Positions 36,662 to 47,169 of a stretch of 64,000 bases of DNA are shown piece by piece; position 1 is the first letter of the stretch, and each line of letters opens with the position of its first letter. Position numbers and translations under genes: made by a program. Location: the NCBI GenBank assembly GCA_030490835.1, contig CM059977.1:23541335-23605334 (forward strand), read 5' to 3'. The notes beneath the pieces were generated by a model that was not told the origin of the DNA, made no database searches, and saw only the letters and a list, made by a program, of their open reading frames with translations. The stretch comes from Annona cherimola. Its lineage: Eukaryota; Streptophyta; Magnoliopsida; Magnoliales; Annonaceae.

Positions 36662-37183
36662 GAGTGTGTTTGGTAATGTGCAGAAAATGTCAAATTAAAA
36701 TTTTTTAATCTAAAACTTTTTACTCTCCATAACTATCATAGTTTTTAATTATTTTTTCATATTTTTCTATACAACTACCATATTTTTCAATCATTTCCAC
36801 ACAACTAACTTATCTATTTTAACTTTATCTTCTTTACTTCTCATCATTACCCCTATTATATCACATCATTTAATAACTTTTACTCTTCAAAACTTTTTAT
36901 TAATAGTGCGTTTGGTTGGAGGTAAAACTTTTTGATAAAAACTTTTCAGAGTAGAAGTTGTCAAGTTGATAGAAAATGATGTGATATGATATGGGTAATA
37001 ATGAGGTGTAAAGAGAATAAAGTTAAAATAGATAGGGTAGTTGTATGGGTATTTGTGTGGAAATGTTTGAAAAGTAGGGTTGTTTATATAGGAAAATGTG
37101 AAAAAATAATTAAAAAATAAGATAGTTATGGGGAGTGAAAAGTTTTTGATTTAAAAGTTTTCATTGACATGTTTTGTGTGTAA
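36662..37183. mobile_element. Two Tourist-type MITEs in inverted orientation
   Basis: Copy one (36662-36902) starts GAGTGTGTTTGG after TTA. Copy two (36903-37183) starts ATAGTGCGTTTGG after TTA and is the reverse complement of copy one. Together they form an inverted repeat with arms of about 240 bp. Confidence 0.75.
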
Positions 37184-37860
37184 CCTTCTCTGCTAGCAAG
37201 TGACTAGCACTCCCCCTTAGGTGTCGGGAGGTCTTGAGTTGTGAATCCCAGCATGATGAGTTTATTTTTCATTCTCCATAATGATGTATTCATTGCTACT
37301 TTCTTGCTAAGATTGAAATATGTACTTGGGTTAATTGCAAATACAAAGAATCACAAAATTTACCATTCTGCATCCTTGTAATTATCTATATTTTAATTTA
37401 TTATTCGGTTAGAATGTTAAATTAATATTAAAAATATACAATTGATTGGTTATAATTACCGTTCGGTTGCATGTATATTTGGCTTGGGTTCGACTAAATT
37501 TTCGATTATCACAATCTTAGCGAGTTTAACAATACAATTGTATATTTATTTATCTAATTTTTTTGGTCGAGATTTATTTATCTATTTGTTATTATTTTTT
37601 TTGGCCACATGCTTTGACATGTGATGAATGCAGTACCTACATCATTCGTTTTATTGCACTCACTACAAGGAAATTTGTTTATTTTGTCAATACTTGGCAA
37701 ACATAAACTCTTTATACGAAGTACGTTATATGCTGTCTACTATTGGGTTTCATGTAAGGCTTAATGCATAAACTCAGGTATCGGCTGCTAATAACTGTTA
37801 GCAAGGGATCATATTCCCCCACCTATGACAATGCTTTACAATCAAATTAAAATTTGTTTT
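37184..37860. other. Intergenic stretch, no gene seen
   Basis: Nothing recognised. Confidence 0.4.
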
Positions 37861-37861
37861 G

Positions 37862-38036
37862 CGGTGTGTTTGTTAATCAAGAAAAAATTTTCACACATTT
37901 TTTTATACAACTATTTTATTATACAATTATTTATTTATATTTTTCTATACATCTATCTTATCTATTTTAATTTTATTCACTTAACTTTTAATCATCACTT
38001 TTGTCATTACATATCATTATAAAATTTTCATATATT
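37862..38036. mobile_element. Tourist-type MITE, partial
   Basis: Starts GGTGTGTTTGTTAATC and continues with the T-rich family body; the right end is lost in a TTGCAAAT-type repeat (38035-38190). Confidence 0.5.
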
Positions 38037-38745
38037 TGCAAATATACTTATACTGGGATAGAGCCATGATGACAAAAATTTATTTGCAATTATGGTCAAA
38101 CTATATGAAATTATCTACACTTTTTAAAACTGAGTGGTATACTTGTAATTATAATCGAACTATGTGGATATATTTATAAATTATCTTTAATTTATCATTA
38201 AAGTATAAATATTTTTTAGTAAAAACTTTGGTTGTTTCTACGGTGCTAGCAGCTCTGTACCAAGCTTTGAAAAGGTAAGATTAGTCAGATTTAGCACGTT
38301 CAAATGAAAGTTTATTTCTAAAACAATACTGTAATTGCCCCCATTATAATGTACGCATATCATGCTTTTCTCATTAAAAAAGAAAAAAAACGACAACAAA
38401 AACAACTGCGGCCAATGGTTCACACATTGGCAAAACTGGTCTTGTAGCTGACGTCAGATCCACATCCATTAGAGAGTGAATTGTCCTCCCGAGTAAACTG
38501 GGGCCCGCGTCATGCCAGTCCAGCAATATGAAAAATTGTAAACAGACATGACCCTTTGTTTTGTCTTAGGTTGACAATTAACAAAATAAATAAGAACATT
38601 CTCATTGTTAATATTACTTATTAGCGATGAATGGTAAATCATCTCATTAGGGCATTTTCGACTGTGATTATTCTTTAATCTACATTTTGATATTTATATT
38701 TGAAATAGCAGGAAATATACCGTTGCATTTATACATCAATTGTAT

Positions 38746-38966
38746 TGTTTTTTATTGGGATTTTTATATAACACAACAAGCAAGTACATTCATAACCCTC
38801 ACAATATAAAGAATTTTTTTGTAAAATCTCAATACTAGGAGAAATTTTTATGAAACCCTACACTAAGGAAAATTTATATGGAACCCCATGCTCGGATTGT
38901 CAAGAGGGCTGATTTGAACCAGCGACCTTGGCTTTTGGCAGCCGCAGTTTTTACCACGATGGCAGC
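38746..38966 (-). mobile_element. tRNA-derived SINE, family D, minus strand
   Basis: Box B complement GATTTGAACCAGC (38911), tail TTTTTTATTGGGATTTTTAT at the left. Perfect 13-bp duplication ACATCAATTGTAT at 38733-38745 and 38967-38979. Confidence 0.88.
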
Positions 38967-39109
38967 ACATCAATTGTATCATTGGTAAAATAGAATTTAA
39001 AATTTTCAAAATTTCTAGATTATTGTTCGATAGTATATTTTAAATATTTCACAATAATTTATCTTTAAAATATAAAGGAATTCCCATCTCAATAAATTTT
39101 ATTAGTATT

Positions 39110-39295
39110 ATTACATGTTGTGACATCTTATTACAAACTAGCCCTTTCACAACCCTCACATCATAAAGGAAATTTTTGTAAATACTTTTACCACACGAGT
39201 GAAGAATCAAATAAAAATCCCAATTACTAGAGGAAATAATTTCTGCGACCACAAGGGGTTGAAACCCCTGACCTCTCTCCATTAGCCCCATTTCA
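39110..39295 (-). mobile_element. SINE-like element, family D, minus strand
   Basis: Shares TTCACAACCCTCACATYATAAA with 38746 and 43925, and carries GGGGTTGAAACCCCTGACC as box B complement. Boundaries uncertain. Confidence 0.6.
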
Positions 39296-39491
39296 ATAAT
39301 TAAAAGCACAGATTTAGCAAACAAATTAATAAAGTATTTACATAAATAAAAGTATAGTATATGATAATCTTTTACAATAAACAACACAATATTTGATATG
39401 TTTTTCTTTTGGTATCTCTAAATGTTTTATTTGAATTATCTAATGGTAGGGAAGCGCATCATAATTCATATTTAAAGATTTATGTTTTTGG

Positions 39492-39788
39492 CCATTGAGG
39501 TAATGCATTAGTGGTACGAAGACGCGCATCCAGAATGCCTGCTCTCCGGTTCGAGTTGCAGCCAGAGCATTTTCTATATACATCTATTGCTGTAGTACGG
39601 ATGCGCTGTATGGTAGCATATGTATGGTGACATTATTTCTCTTCTGTTTGTTGGAGTGTTTATCACTGTCCACTAGTTGAGATGTTTATAAAATTGTGGT
39701 TAGAAAAATTATAAGAATATCTCAAAGCTCGCTTGTAATATTAGTTGAGACGAGTGTAATATATGCATATCCATAAAAATAAAAATAA
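39492..39788 (+). mobile_element. tRNA-derived SINE, family B
   Basis: Box A-like region TGCATTAGTGG, box B GGTTCGAGTTG (39548). The 3' body is AAGAATATCTCAAAGCTCGC then GTAATATTAGTTGAGACGAG, and the tail is A-rich. An 18-bp duplication with one mismatch lies at 39474-39491 and 39789-39806 (AAAGATTTWTGTTTTTGG). Confidence 0.88.
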
Positions 39789-40087
39789 AAAGATTTTTGT
39801 TTTTGGAAGACAGAGGAGATTATTTAGTTGGCTGGTGAAGTGGGCTAAAACCAATGGAGGAATGTTCCTCTCAAGGCAAGAGGAAAAGATGACAATCTTC
39901 TGGTAGCCCAAACACGAAGGGGTAAATTTTTACTAGTCTGGCGGCTCTATGATAGATGATAGATAGCTACTGGTAAATCCATGGCTTCATGCTCTAGGAT
40001 AGAGGTGGGTGGTGAGAGAAGAAAATGGGGAAGAAGAGAAATCTTTTCTCTTTCCCAAAGAAATTCTTCCCACCGAAGAAGACAGAA

Positions 40088-40340
40088 ATGCAACCGATCG
40101 ATCATGCTTCCTCCTTCGTCGCCGCTACCACTTCCCATGGTGCCGACGCTGTTCTCGCCGGAGCGTCGGTGAAGTGCAACAAGTAGAAGACGAGTGCCTA
40201 CCTCTGGATGAGGTTCGATCGGATTGGACAATCTGAGCTGCTTGAGTGCGATAAGAACGCCATTACGAAGCGCATTTCGATTCCTGGCCACGACCTCAAG
40301 ATCCTCGGCCCTGTCTTCTCCCATTCGTCCAACACACTCG
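40088..40340 (+). pseudogene. First-exon fragment of an MRS2/MGT (CorA-like) magnesium transporter
   Basis: The plus strand reads L-W-M-R-F-D-R-I-G-Q-S-E-L-L-E-C-D-K-N-A-I, then I-L-G-P-V-F-S-H-S-S-N, the hallmark N-terminal region of plant MRS2/MGT magnesium channels. It ends at a normal-looking donor (G|GTAATC, 40340/40341) at the family exon-1 boundary. An in-frame TAG at 40184-40186 breaks it, and no later exon is present in this window. The intact family member would be a membrane magnesium channel with a GMN motif, which is absent here. Retention of the splice donor argues for DNA-level duplication, not retroposition. Confidence 0.75.
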
Positions 40341-40942
40341 GTAATCTCCTCTTCGCCTCTTCGGTCGTTTGTTTACTTGCTTTGGTTGCTTTTCTCTCGA
40401 TGATTTCAGGAAAAAAAACCCGGTATAAGGATGGTTCAGACATTTTGACTCGAATTCTAAAATAGGATTAGGATGAGTCAATCATATCCCGACCTGCCTC
40501 GCATATGTTAATTTATTAAAAATATAAGCCTATATTTAAATTTTATTATTATTTTCTTTCAAAATTTCCATATTTTTTTTATAATTAACTATATCAACAG
40601 TAGAAAATTTATCTAGAAAACAATATAAGAATCAATAAGAAGAATTTACACACATATATAACTCTTACGTATAATTGTATATTAATCTATTTTAATAATT
40701 TTATGCTATATTTTCTCATATTTTGTTTTAGTAATGATGCGTTTTTTTAATAATTAGTAAAATATTGAAGCCGGTAATATTTAAATTTAGTATAGATGCA
40801 TATTTAAAATCATCTTATTTAATCCGTATTAATTACTCAACCCGCTGTCCCAAAACCGGTCTAATACCAACCCGAAATTTGTCCCGAACCTATTTAAAAA
40901 AAAGTGAAGATTAAATTGACATTGTCTCGACCTGATATAAAA

Positions 40943-41029
40943 ATAGAGTCTAACTAAATTTTTAAAAAATAATAGAGTCTAACTAAATTTTTAAAAAATA
41001 ATAGAGTCTAACTAAATTTTTAAAAAATA
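40943..41029. repeat. Tandem repeat, 29-bp unit, three copies
   Basis: ATAGAGTCTAACTAAATTTT begins at 40943, 40972 and 41001. Confidence 0.9.
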
Positions 41030-41089
41030 AAGTCATGATTGAACAAACCCTAATCCGATATAACCCGCATCGATTCCCACTACAAGAAT

Positions 41090-41250
41090 GACTCCATTGT
41101 GGAGGCCGCAAACGCGCTCCGTCCATGGATGATAGACAGCCACGGGTAAATCGCTGGCTTCGTGCTTGGCAAGGAACGCAATTTCCATATGTTTTGCGCA
41201 AGAATTCAGAAAGTCGGGGTCCTCACGGACTCGTTTGAAGTAAAATTTTC
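41090..41250. other. Gene-like fragment, unrecognised
   Basis: More GC-rich than its surround. The segment GGATGATAGACAGCCACGGG (about 41126) resembles ATGATAGATAGCTACTGGT at about 39954, just before the MRS2/MGT fragment. Both may be pieces of one duplicated locus. No domain identified. Confidence 0.3.
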
Positions 41251-42414
41251 AATTCTCCCTGGCATGGAAGATATTTTCCACACGTTACTGCAACAGAATT
41301 CGAAAGTCAGTACTAAGAAATGATGGTTCCGAGTAAAATATTCAACACGTGTTGGGGCCGTCATGCCTCAGGTGAAAATTTAAGTATGAATTTTGATATT
41401 TTAACTACTCATTACACTTCATTTTAATCCTTATCTTTAATAGTTTAATAAATTTTCACAACTTCCCATACTTAATTATCTTACATTTCAATCATTATGC
41501 TTAATTTTATTCTATTCACAAGCTGGATGAATGAGATGTAAATGCGATAGAATTCTTCCTTTCTTAACAACATTTTTTTCATTTTTGGAAAAACAAAACC
41601 TACAATTTTCGTTTCACGTGCAATACTTTTAATTCTCATAAATTTCGTTTTCTTAGTTTCAATACAACTTTTCTCATTCTTAATTCCCTTCCCTCCCGCA
41701 CACTCATCTCATATCTGAATCCAAGTTATGAACAGTTGCTTGAAGTAACAGAAGTCAGAGAAGAGAATACGTCATTTTAACAAAAAGTGCAAAAGAACAA
41801 TCTTGATGGATAGATGGAAAAACTCCGAACCCATCCGCATTTTCTGCCTGACTTTAGGTTGGTGGTCCATTCCAATATCTTCGGCCTTTCTCATATTTCA
41901 AAAATGACTGCCAGACGATCGGCTTGCAAAAGGGAAATAGACGACAGGACAGATCAACCTTTTCTCTTTTTTCTTTTTCATGAATAAAGCTAGCTAAAAT
42001 TATAAAAGACTTAAATACACAAGTGAATATCTCCTCAAAAAAAATAAAATAATACACAAGTAAATAAAAATGTAAATATAAGGTGTATAATATAATTCAA
42101 ATGATGAAATACAAAATTATGGGTGCCAAGCCGCACTTACATCCTTCAATCCTGCGGTCGTAAGTGCGTGCACAGCTCAACAGTTCACACACTGTACATA
42201 ATTCCACGTGAATACGTAATCCATTTGGCTCGAACTGTGGAAATTAACGACGTCGGTGCCAACTACCGCACTTACATTTCCACGATGATTGCACGGTAAT
42301 AATATCAAGTAAATTTGCATGCAGTGCTCATTTTAGGGGGAAAAACATCTCAATTCGATAATGCATTACATACGGCCACCTATATATATTATATATTATA
42401 TTAGTCCCACCTTA
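41251..42414. other. Intergenic stretch with a small hairpin
   Basis: CGCACTTAC (42132-42140) is inverted as GTAAGTGCG (42160-42168), and CGCACTTAC recurs at 42267-42275. Otherwise nothing recognised. Confidence 0.4.
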
Positions 42415-42965
42415 CCAAACCTCTTTTCTATGTAACCCTCTTCGTATTTAAAATCCTGATAGTTGATGAAAAATTTACTTAATTCATTGTATTTAACATC
42501 GTTCATAATATCTTAAAAAAATTTATTTGTTTAGTTGTACCGTGTATGAGTATCGTCTATAAATGTGTAAAATCAATGTCATAAAATAATTTAATGATAA
42601 AATATCATTTTTAAAGTAGTTTTTTCAAAATCTAAATCATCTAAAATATCACTAGTATGTAGATAAATGATTTTATAAAGCATTATTACATTGTAATACA
42701 TGTGTGATATAAAGTATTATTACATTGTAATACATGTGTGAATGGATTTAAACATTTTTTTCATAATTTACACAATATATATATATATATTCAACAAATG
42801 TAGCTCATAAACATACTTAATCGGGATGAAACTTTATCTATTGGATAAACAAATGATGTAAAATATAATGAATAATTAAATTTTCTATCAAATATTAAAA
42901 TTGTAAAAGTTAAAGAGGCTACATAACTACGCTTTTATGTAACCTGGTTATATAGAAGTGACACT
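42415..42965. mobile_element. Mutator-like MITE family M1
   Basis: Ends TCTTTTCTATGTAACCCTCTT and GTAACCTGGTTATATAGAAGTG; core TTCATTGTATTTAACATCG. A 25-bp direct repeat (AAAGCATTATTACATTGTAA type) lies at about 42677-42737. Confidence 0.65.
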
Positions 42966-43137
42966 ATATATTATATATATTACTGAAATGTGACACCACC
43001 AAGATCGCAATCATATAATGCTAAATTTTTTTAATATTTTTTACTTTTGGAAATGAAAAGTAAGCATGAATACCTTGCCAGATGCACGTATATGCCCCAT
43101 TATCTATGCTCTTTTTTATCAAAATTTTTTTGTGTAA

Positions 43138-43409
43138 GGGTGTGTTTAGGAAGTCATAAAACTTTTGAATAAATTTTTTTTGGTATAAACGTTTTCGAAA
43201 TGAGAGAAAATTATACGATATGATAGGAAAATAATGAGGAGTAAAGATAATAAAATTAAAATAAATAGGTTAATTGTATAGAAAATCTTGTATAATTAAT
43301 TAAAAATAGAGTAATTATATATGAAGATGTACAAAATAATTAAAAATAAGATAATTATGGAGAGTAAAGGTTATTACTTAACAACTTTTATATGAAGCGA
43401 AACATGTCC
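43138..43409. mobile_element. Tourist-type MITE with TAA duplication
   Basis: Ends GGGTGTGTTTAGGAAG and CGAAACATGTCC, flanked by TAA at 43135-43137 and 43410-43412. Confidence 0.8.
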
Positions 43410-43412
43410 TAA

Positions 43413-43583
43413 AGTTTTTGAATTGGTAGAAAATAATGTGATATGATGAGTAAATAGAATAAAGTTAAAATAGATAAGTTGGTTGTTTGTATAGTTGCGT
43501 AGAAATAATTAAAAAGTAAAATAGTTATGTGAGAATATGTAAAGAAATAATTTTAAAAAGGATACTTGTGGAGATTAAAAAGT
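43413..43583. mobile_element. Tourist-type MITE, partial
   Basis: A-rich strand body of the same family (AAATAATGTGATATGATGAG, AAAGTTAAAATAGATAAG). It has lost its ends between two neighbouring copies. Confidence 0.6.
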
Positions 43584-43586
43584 TTT

Positions 43587-43862
43587 GGGTGTGTTTGGGA
43601 AGTAATAAAATTTTTATTATAATTTTTTTTGAATTAGTATAAAATGATATAATATAATAAAGGTAATGATGATGATTAAAAAGAATAAAGTTAAAATAGA
43701 TAGGTTAATTGCATAAGTGCTGGTGTAAAAATGATCGAAAATTAAGATAGTTATATGAGAAGATGTGAAGATGTAATTAAAAAATAAGATAACCGTGGAA
43801 AGCAAAACATTGTATATTAAAAAATTTTAGTGAAAAAAATTATAAGGTTTGCCAAACACCCC
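43587..43862. mobile_element. Tourist-type MITE with TTT flanks
   Basis: Ends GGGTGTGTTTGGGAAG and GCCAAACACCCC, flanked by TTT on both sides. Confidence 0.78.
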
Positions 43863-43924
43863 TTTGCTTATAAATGTTGTGTTCGTCAAAAAGTAAAAAA
43901 TAATAAAAGTTTTTAAAATTTGTA

Positions 43925-44150
43925 TTTTTTTATTGGTATTATATATGTTGTGTGACAAGCAATATTATAATTTAACATTTTTCACAACCCTCACATTATA
44001 AAAAAAAAAATTATAAATACAATCACTCTAAGGGAAGACATGTATGTAAAAATCCTCTCACTCGTAGGGAATAACAATAACTGCACCCGGGCAGGATCGA
44101 ACAACGCCCACCTTGGAGTGAGCCAAAGTCGCTGGCCACCTTGGGGGCAC
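43925..44150 (-). mobile_element. tRNA-derived SINE, family D, minus strand
   Basis: Left tail TTTTTTTATTGGTATTATAT, shared TTCACAACCCTCACATTATAA, box B complement GGATCGAACAACGCCC. The flanks TTTTAAAATTTGTAT and TTTAAAAATGTTTAT are near matches. Confidence 0.7.
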
Positions 44151-44244
44151 TCTTTAAAAATGTTTATCATAAGAGAAACGATGTAGATGAACCCTTTCCT
44201 TTAAATAAAAACAAAAGAATTTAACAACCCGTAACTTCACAAAT

Positions 44245-44670
44245 TAGTAGCAGTCGTACGGGGCCGGCTCACCTGTGATGGGAGGTCCCCGATAGCGATG
44301 TATGACAGTGAGCAGCAACGCCGGAATGCTCTGGAAGCGAAAAGCTGCTCATCCCATTCATTCACCAACGCCCACGTAGATGAACTACCTGCGGTGGGCA
44401 ACCAGCGTCTGGAATGCGGAAATTGTTTCGCATCCAGTCAACAGGTGTACACCTTGAAAGCTATGACGGAGGTCTATTATTAGGTGTCAGGGATGGTAGT
44501 CGTACCGTCCCTTACAGATCAGACACATGCAAGCTATTTTGCCTAGCACACCGTCCACCCATCCGTTGCACCGGCCAATGAGGAACCTTTTGCCCCTCAT
44601 AACGCTCCGCAGATGCGGATGAGCAAGGGTAAAATACTTTTGCGGTCGGCTCCGTCGCAGAAGAAGAAAT
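44245..44670. other. GC-richer insert, possibly organellar (mitochondrial) DNA
   Basis: Base composition near 50 percent GC stands out in AT-rich DNA, and the sequence has no repeat ends or coding domain. Structured stretches such as GGGCCGGCTCACCTGTGATG look like plant mitochondrial intron or spacer DNA. This is an impression only. Confidence 0.3.
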
Positions 44671-45500
44671 AAAAGAAAACGGGCAAAAAATTATGGGTAA
44701 TAAATTTTAACAAAATGATAAAGTTACTTAACATGACTTTAATAATGATTATGAGTAGAAAGAATAAAATTAAAATAAGTAAAATAATTATATGAAAGAT
44801 ATAAAAAGTAATTGAAATGTGAATATAATGATTATAAAATATAATAGTTGAATGTTGCGTGAATTCAAAGATGTCTCGAAGAAATTATTTTACTTTACGC
44901 TCTACGACACGTAGGGCAAATTTTAGGGGAACGTAGATTTTTGTAAAAGTATGAGATAGGATAAACAATGGGAATGAGAATATTTTAAAAATTTATGTGG
45001 TTGGTATGAAATGATGAAGGTAAAATTAAAATAAATAAATGAGTTGTACGAAAAATGATTTAAGTATAAAAGTAAACTTGAAAAAATAACGTTGTTGGGT
45101 AGGTAAATTGTTTGTGAATAACGTGTAAACTATAATTTCCCACCCCGAACCACCTCGGTCAATTCCCGAACATCCACTAAGATTAAAAGATTTTTTTAAA
45201 AAAAATAAATTTCTGTCCGCAGTACCATTTCGCTTGGTGAACAATGTGGCAACGTATTTTCTTAAATAGGAATACATATGCAAAGTTAATAATAATAAAA
45301 AAAACCTCGTAGAGTAGAGATATTTCTGTGATATAAAAATTATTTTAATTTAGATTTATATATGAACTACAACCAATGAAAATTGAGGAAATTTCTCAAA
45401 ATTATAGTTCTCAATTTTACACCAAAAAATAGTGTTGGGTGGAAAGTTGTTGAGTTGCTAATAGCCATTATTAGAAAGGCGAATGTGCACTATGTACAAA
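44671..45500. other. Intergenic stretch with degenerate Tourist-type bodies
   Basis: AAAGAATAAAATTAAAATAA at about 44760 and ATGATGAAGGTAAAATTAAA at about 45011 resemble the MITE body. No gene. Confidence 0.4.
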
Positions 45501-45519
45501 CAAATATGAATGAGTTTAC

Positions 45520-45770
45520 ATTTTTTTTATTGGAGTATATTTACAACATATCTCAATTCATATCAAATTCAAAGCTTCAAGACAATTCTAACAATATTTT
45601 CAAAGAGAGACAACAAGCTCTCAAATATCAACGGGGGAGACCATCAGCTCCCAACCAATATAAGGAGGACCACATGCCCCCACTGAAAATTTAGTTCGAA
45701 ATCCCCAACTGGGGATTTGAACACGCACCAGCTGGGAACGAAAGGTTCATTCCGCGGCTAGTGACTTCGA
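45520..45770 (-). mobile_element. SINE-like element, minus strand
   Basis: Left tail TTTTTTTATTGGAGTATATT and CAACATATCTCAATTCATAT match the SINE tail type (TTGAGATA... complement). Box B complement GGATTTGAACACGC near 45713. Duplication not found. Confidence 0.6.
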
Positions 45771-46097
45771 AAAAATCTATATGTGGAGCATGATTTCAAT
45801 AAAGTATCCACAAGTCGATATTAAGTATTTTAAAATAAGTAATGTAGATTTTTGTTTTTATATCATGTTGTATGATACGTGCCAAATAAAATAATATTTG
45901 ATTCGAATAGGGTAGTATATGTTCCAAACATAATCTAAAGTCTAGGTATCTAGAACTAATAGGAATTACTGAGATGTATTTAACACGTATTTTATGAAGT
46001 ATCTTCTATGGGAAAAAATATAAATATATTTTTTAAACAGGAATGCTTCTATGAAACCTCTTTTATATGTAATCTCATCAATTTTTAATAGGGTTTT

Positions 46098-46687
46098 TCT
46101 CAAATATACCCATTATGTTTGACTTTAATTCCAAATATATCCACTATATTTTCTAAATCCCAGATACACCCACTATGTTTGTAGTTAATCCCAAAAATGT
46201 CTATTCCGTTAAAAACCATTAGTTAAATTTTTATAAATGCCAAAAATACCTTTGTTTTAAAATAATAAATGATGGTGAGCCCTACTAGCGTAGTTGGCGT
46301 CACATGATGGCTGACGTTCCCATGGTCAGGGATTCGAATCCCGTCGCGTGCAGCCTTGTCCGCACAATCTCGGCTTTGAGCAGCCGTGCTCGGCCCATCA
46401 AAATAATAATAATAATAATAATAAATGATGAAATATATTAAAAAGAAAATGAAATTATGGCTTTCCAAATTTAAAGTTCATGCATAATTATGACATTCGT
46501 AGGTTACGACATTCAAAATTTGATGGGCATATTAGTAATTTCACATATTAACTAACTGCGTTAACTTACGGATGGGGTGCTTTAGGGATTAATTATAAAC
46601 ATATTAGATATATTTGAGATTTTGAAAATGTAATGGGTATATTTAGGATTAAGGTCAAATGTAACAGGCGCATTTGATAAAAGCCAT
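46098..46687. mobile_element. TTTTTCTCAAATATACC-ended element nested in the M1 MITE
   Basis: Ends GGGTTTTTCTCAAATATACC and GCGCATTTGATAAAAGCC are inverted. Perfect 10-bp flanks ATTTTTAATA on both sides suggest a Mutator-type insertion. It contains the SINE at 46275. Confidence 0.8.
46275..46416 (+). mobile_element. Short tRNA-derived SINE, family C
   Basis: Box A TAGCGTAGTTGG (46286-46297), box B GGATTCGAATCCC (46330-46342), (AAT)n tail. Perfect 14-bp duplication AATAATAAATGATG at 46261-46274 and 46417-46430. Only 142 bp, so it is almost all tRNA-like head. Confidence 0.92.
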
Positions 46688-46749
46688 TTTTAATATCTAC
46701 ATGGTTGACAACAATTCACTTTATTTATTACTTTAAGCATTACTTATAT

Positions 46750-47169
46750 GACGCATGATCTTTTCAGACCGGTCGGAAATCCGGTGATTTCCGACCGGTC
46801 CAAAAATTTATTTTTTTTATTTTTTTTTTGAAAAATAATTTTATAAACTTGTTAATCTAGTTATATTTATTTTATAAACCAAGTTTTATCATTTTTGGAT
46901 ATATCTATATATTTATTTTGGATTTTTAAAAACAGGGGTATTTAAGTCATTTTAAGAATATTTAAAATGACTTAAATACCCCTGTTTTTAAAAATCCAAA
47001 ATAAATATATATACATATCTAAAAATGATAAAACTTGGTTTATAAATTAAATATAACTAGATTAACAAAGTTTATAAAATTATTTTTCAAAAAAAAAATA
47101 AAAAAAAATATATTTTTGGACCGGTCGGAAATCCGGTGATTTCCGACCGGTCTGAAAAGATCGTTCCTC
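46750..47169. mobile_element. 420-bp near-perfect foldback element with palindromic tips
   Basis: Two arms of about 200 bp pair around 46960 (TTTTAAGAATATTTAAAA). Each arm tip holds its own 34-bp palindrome, GACCGGTCGGAAAT and ATTTCCGACCGGTC around a six-base loop. Perfect 9-bp duplication TACTTATAT at 46741-46749 and 47170-47178, checked against intact M1 copies that have TACTTATAT-like sequence once. Confidence 0.9.
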
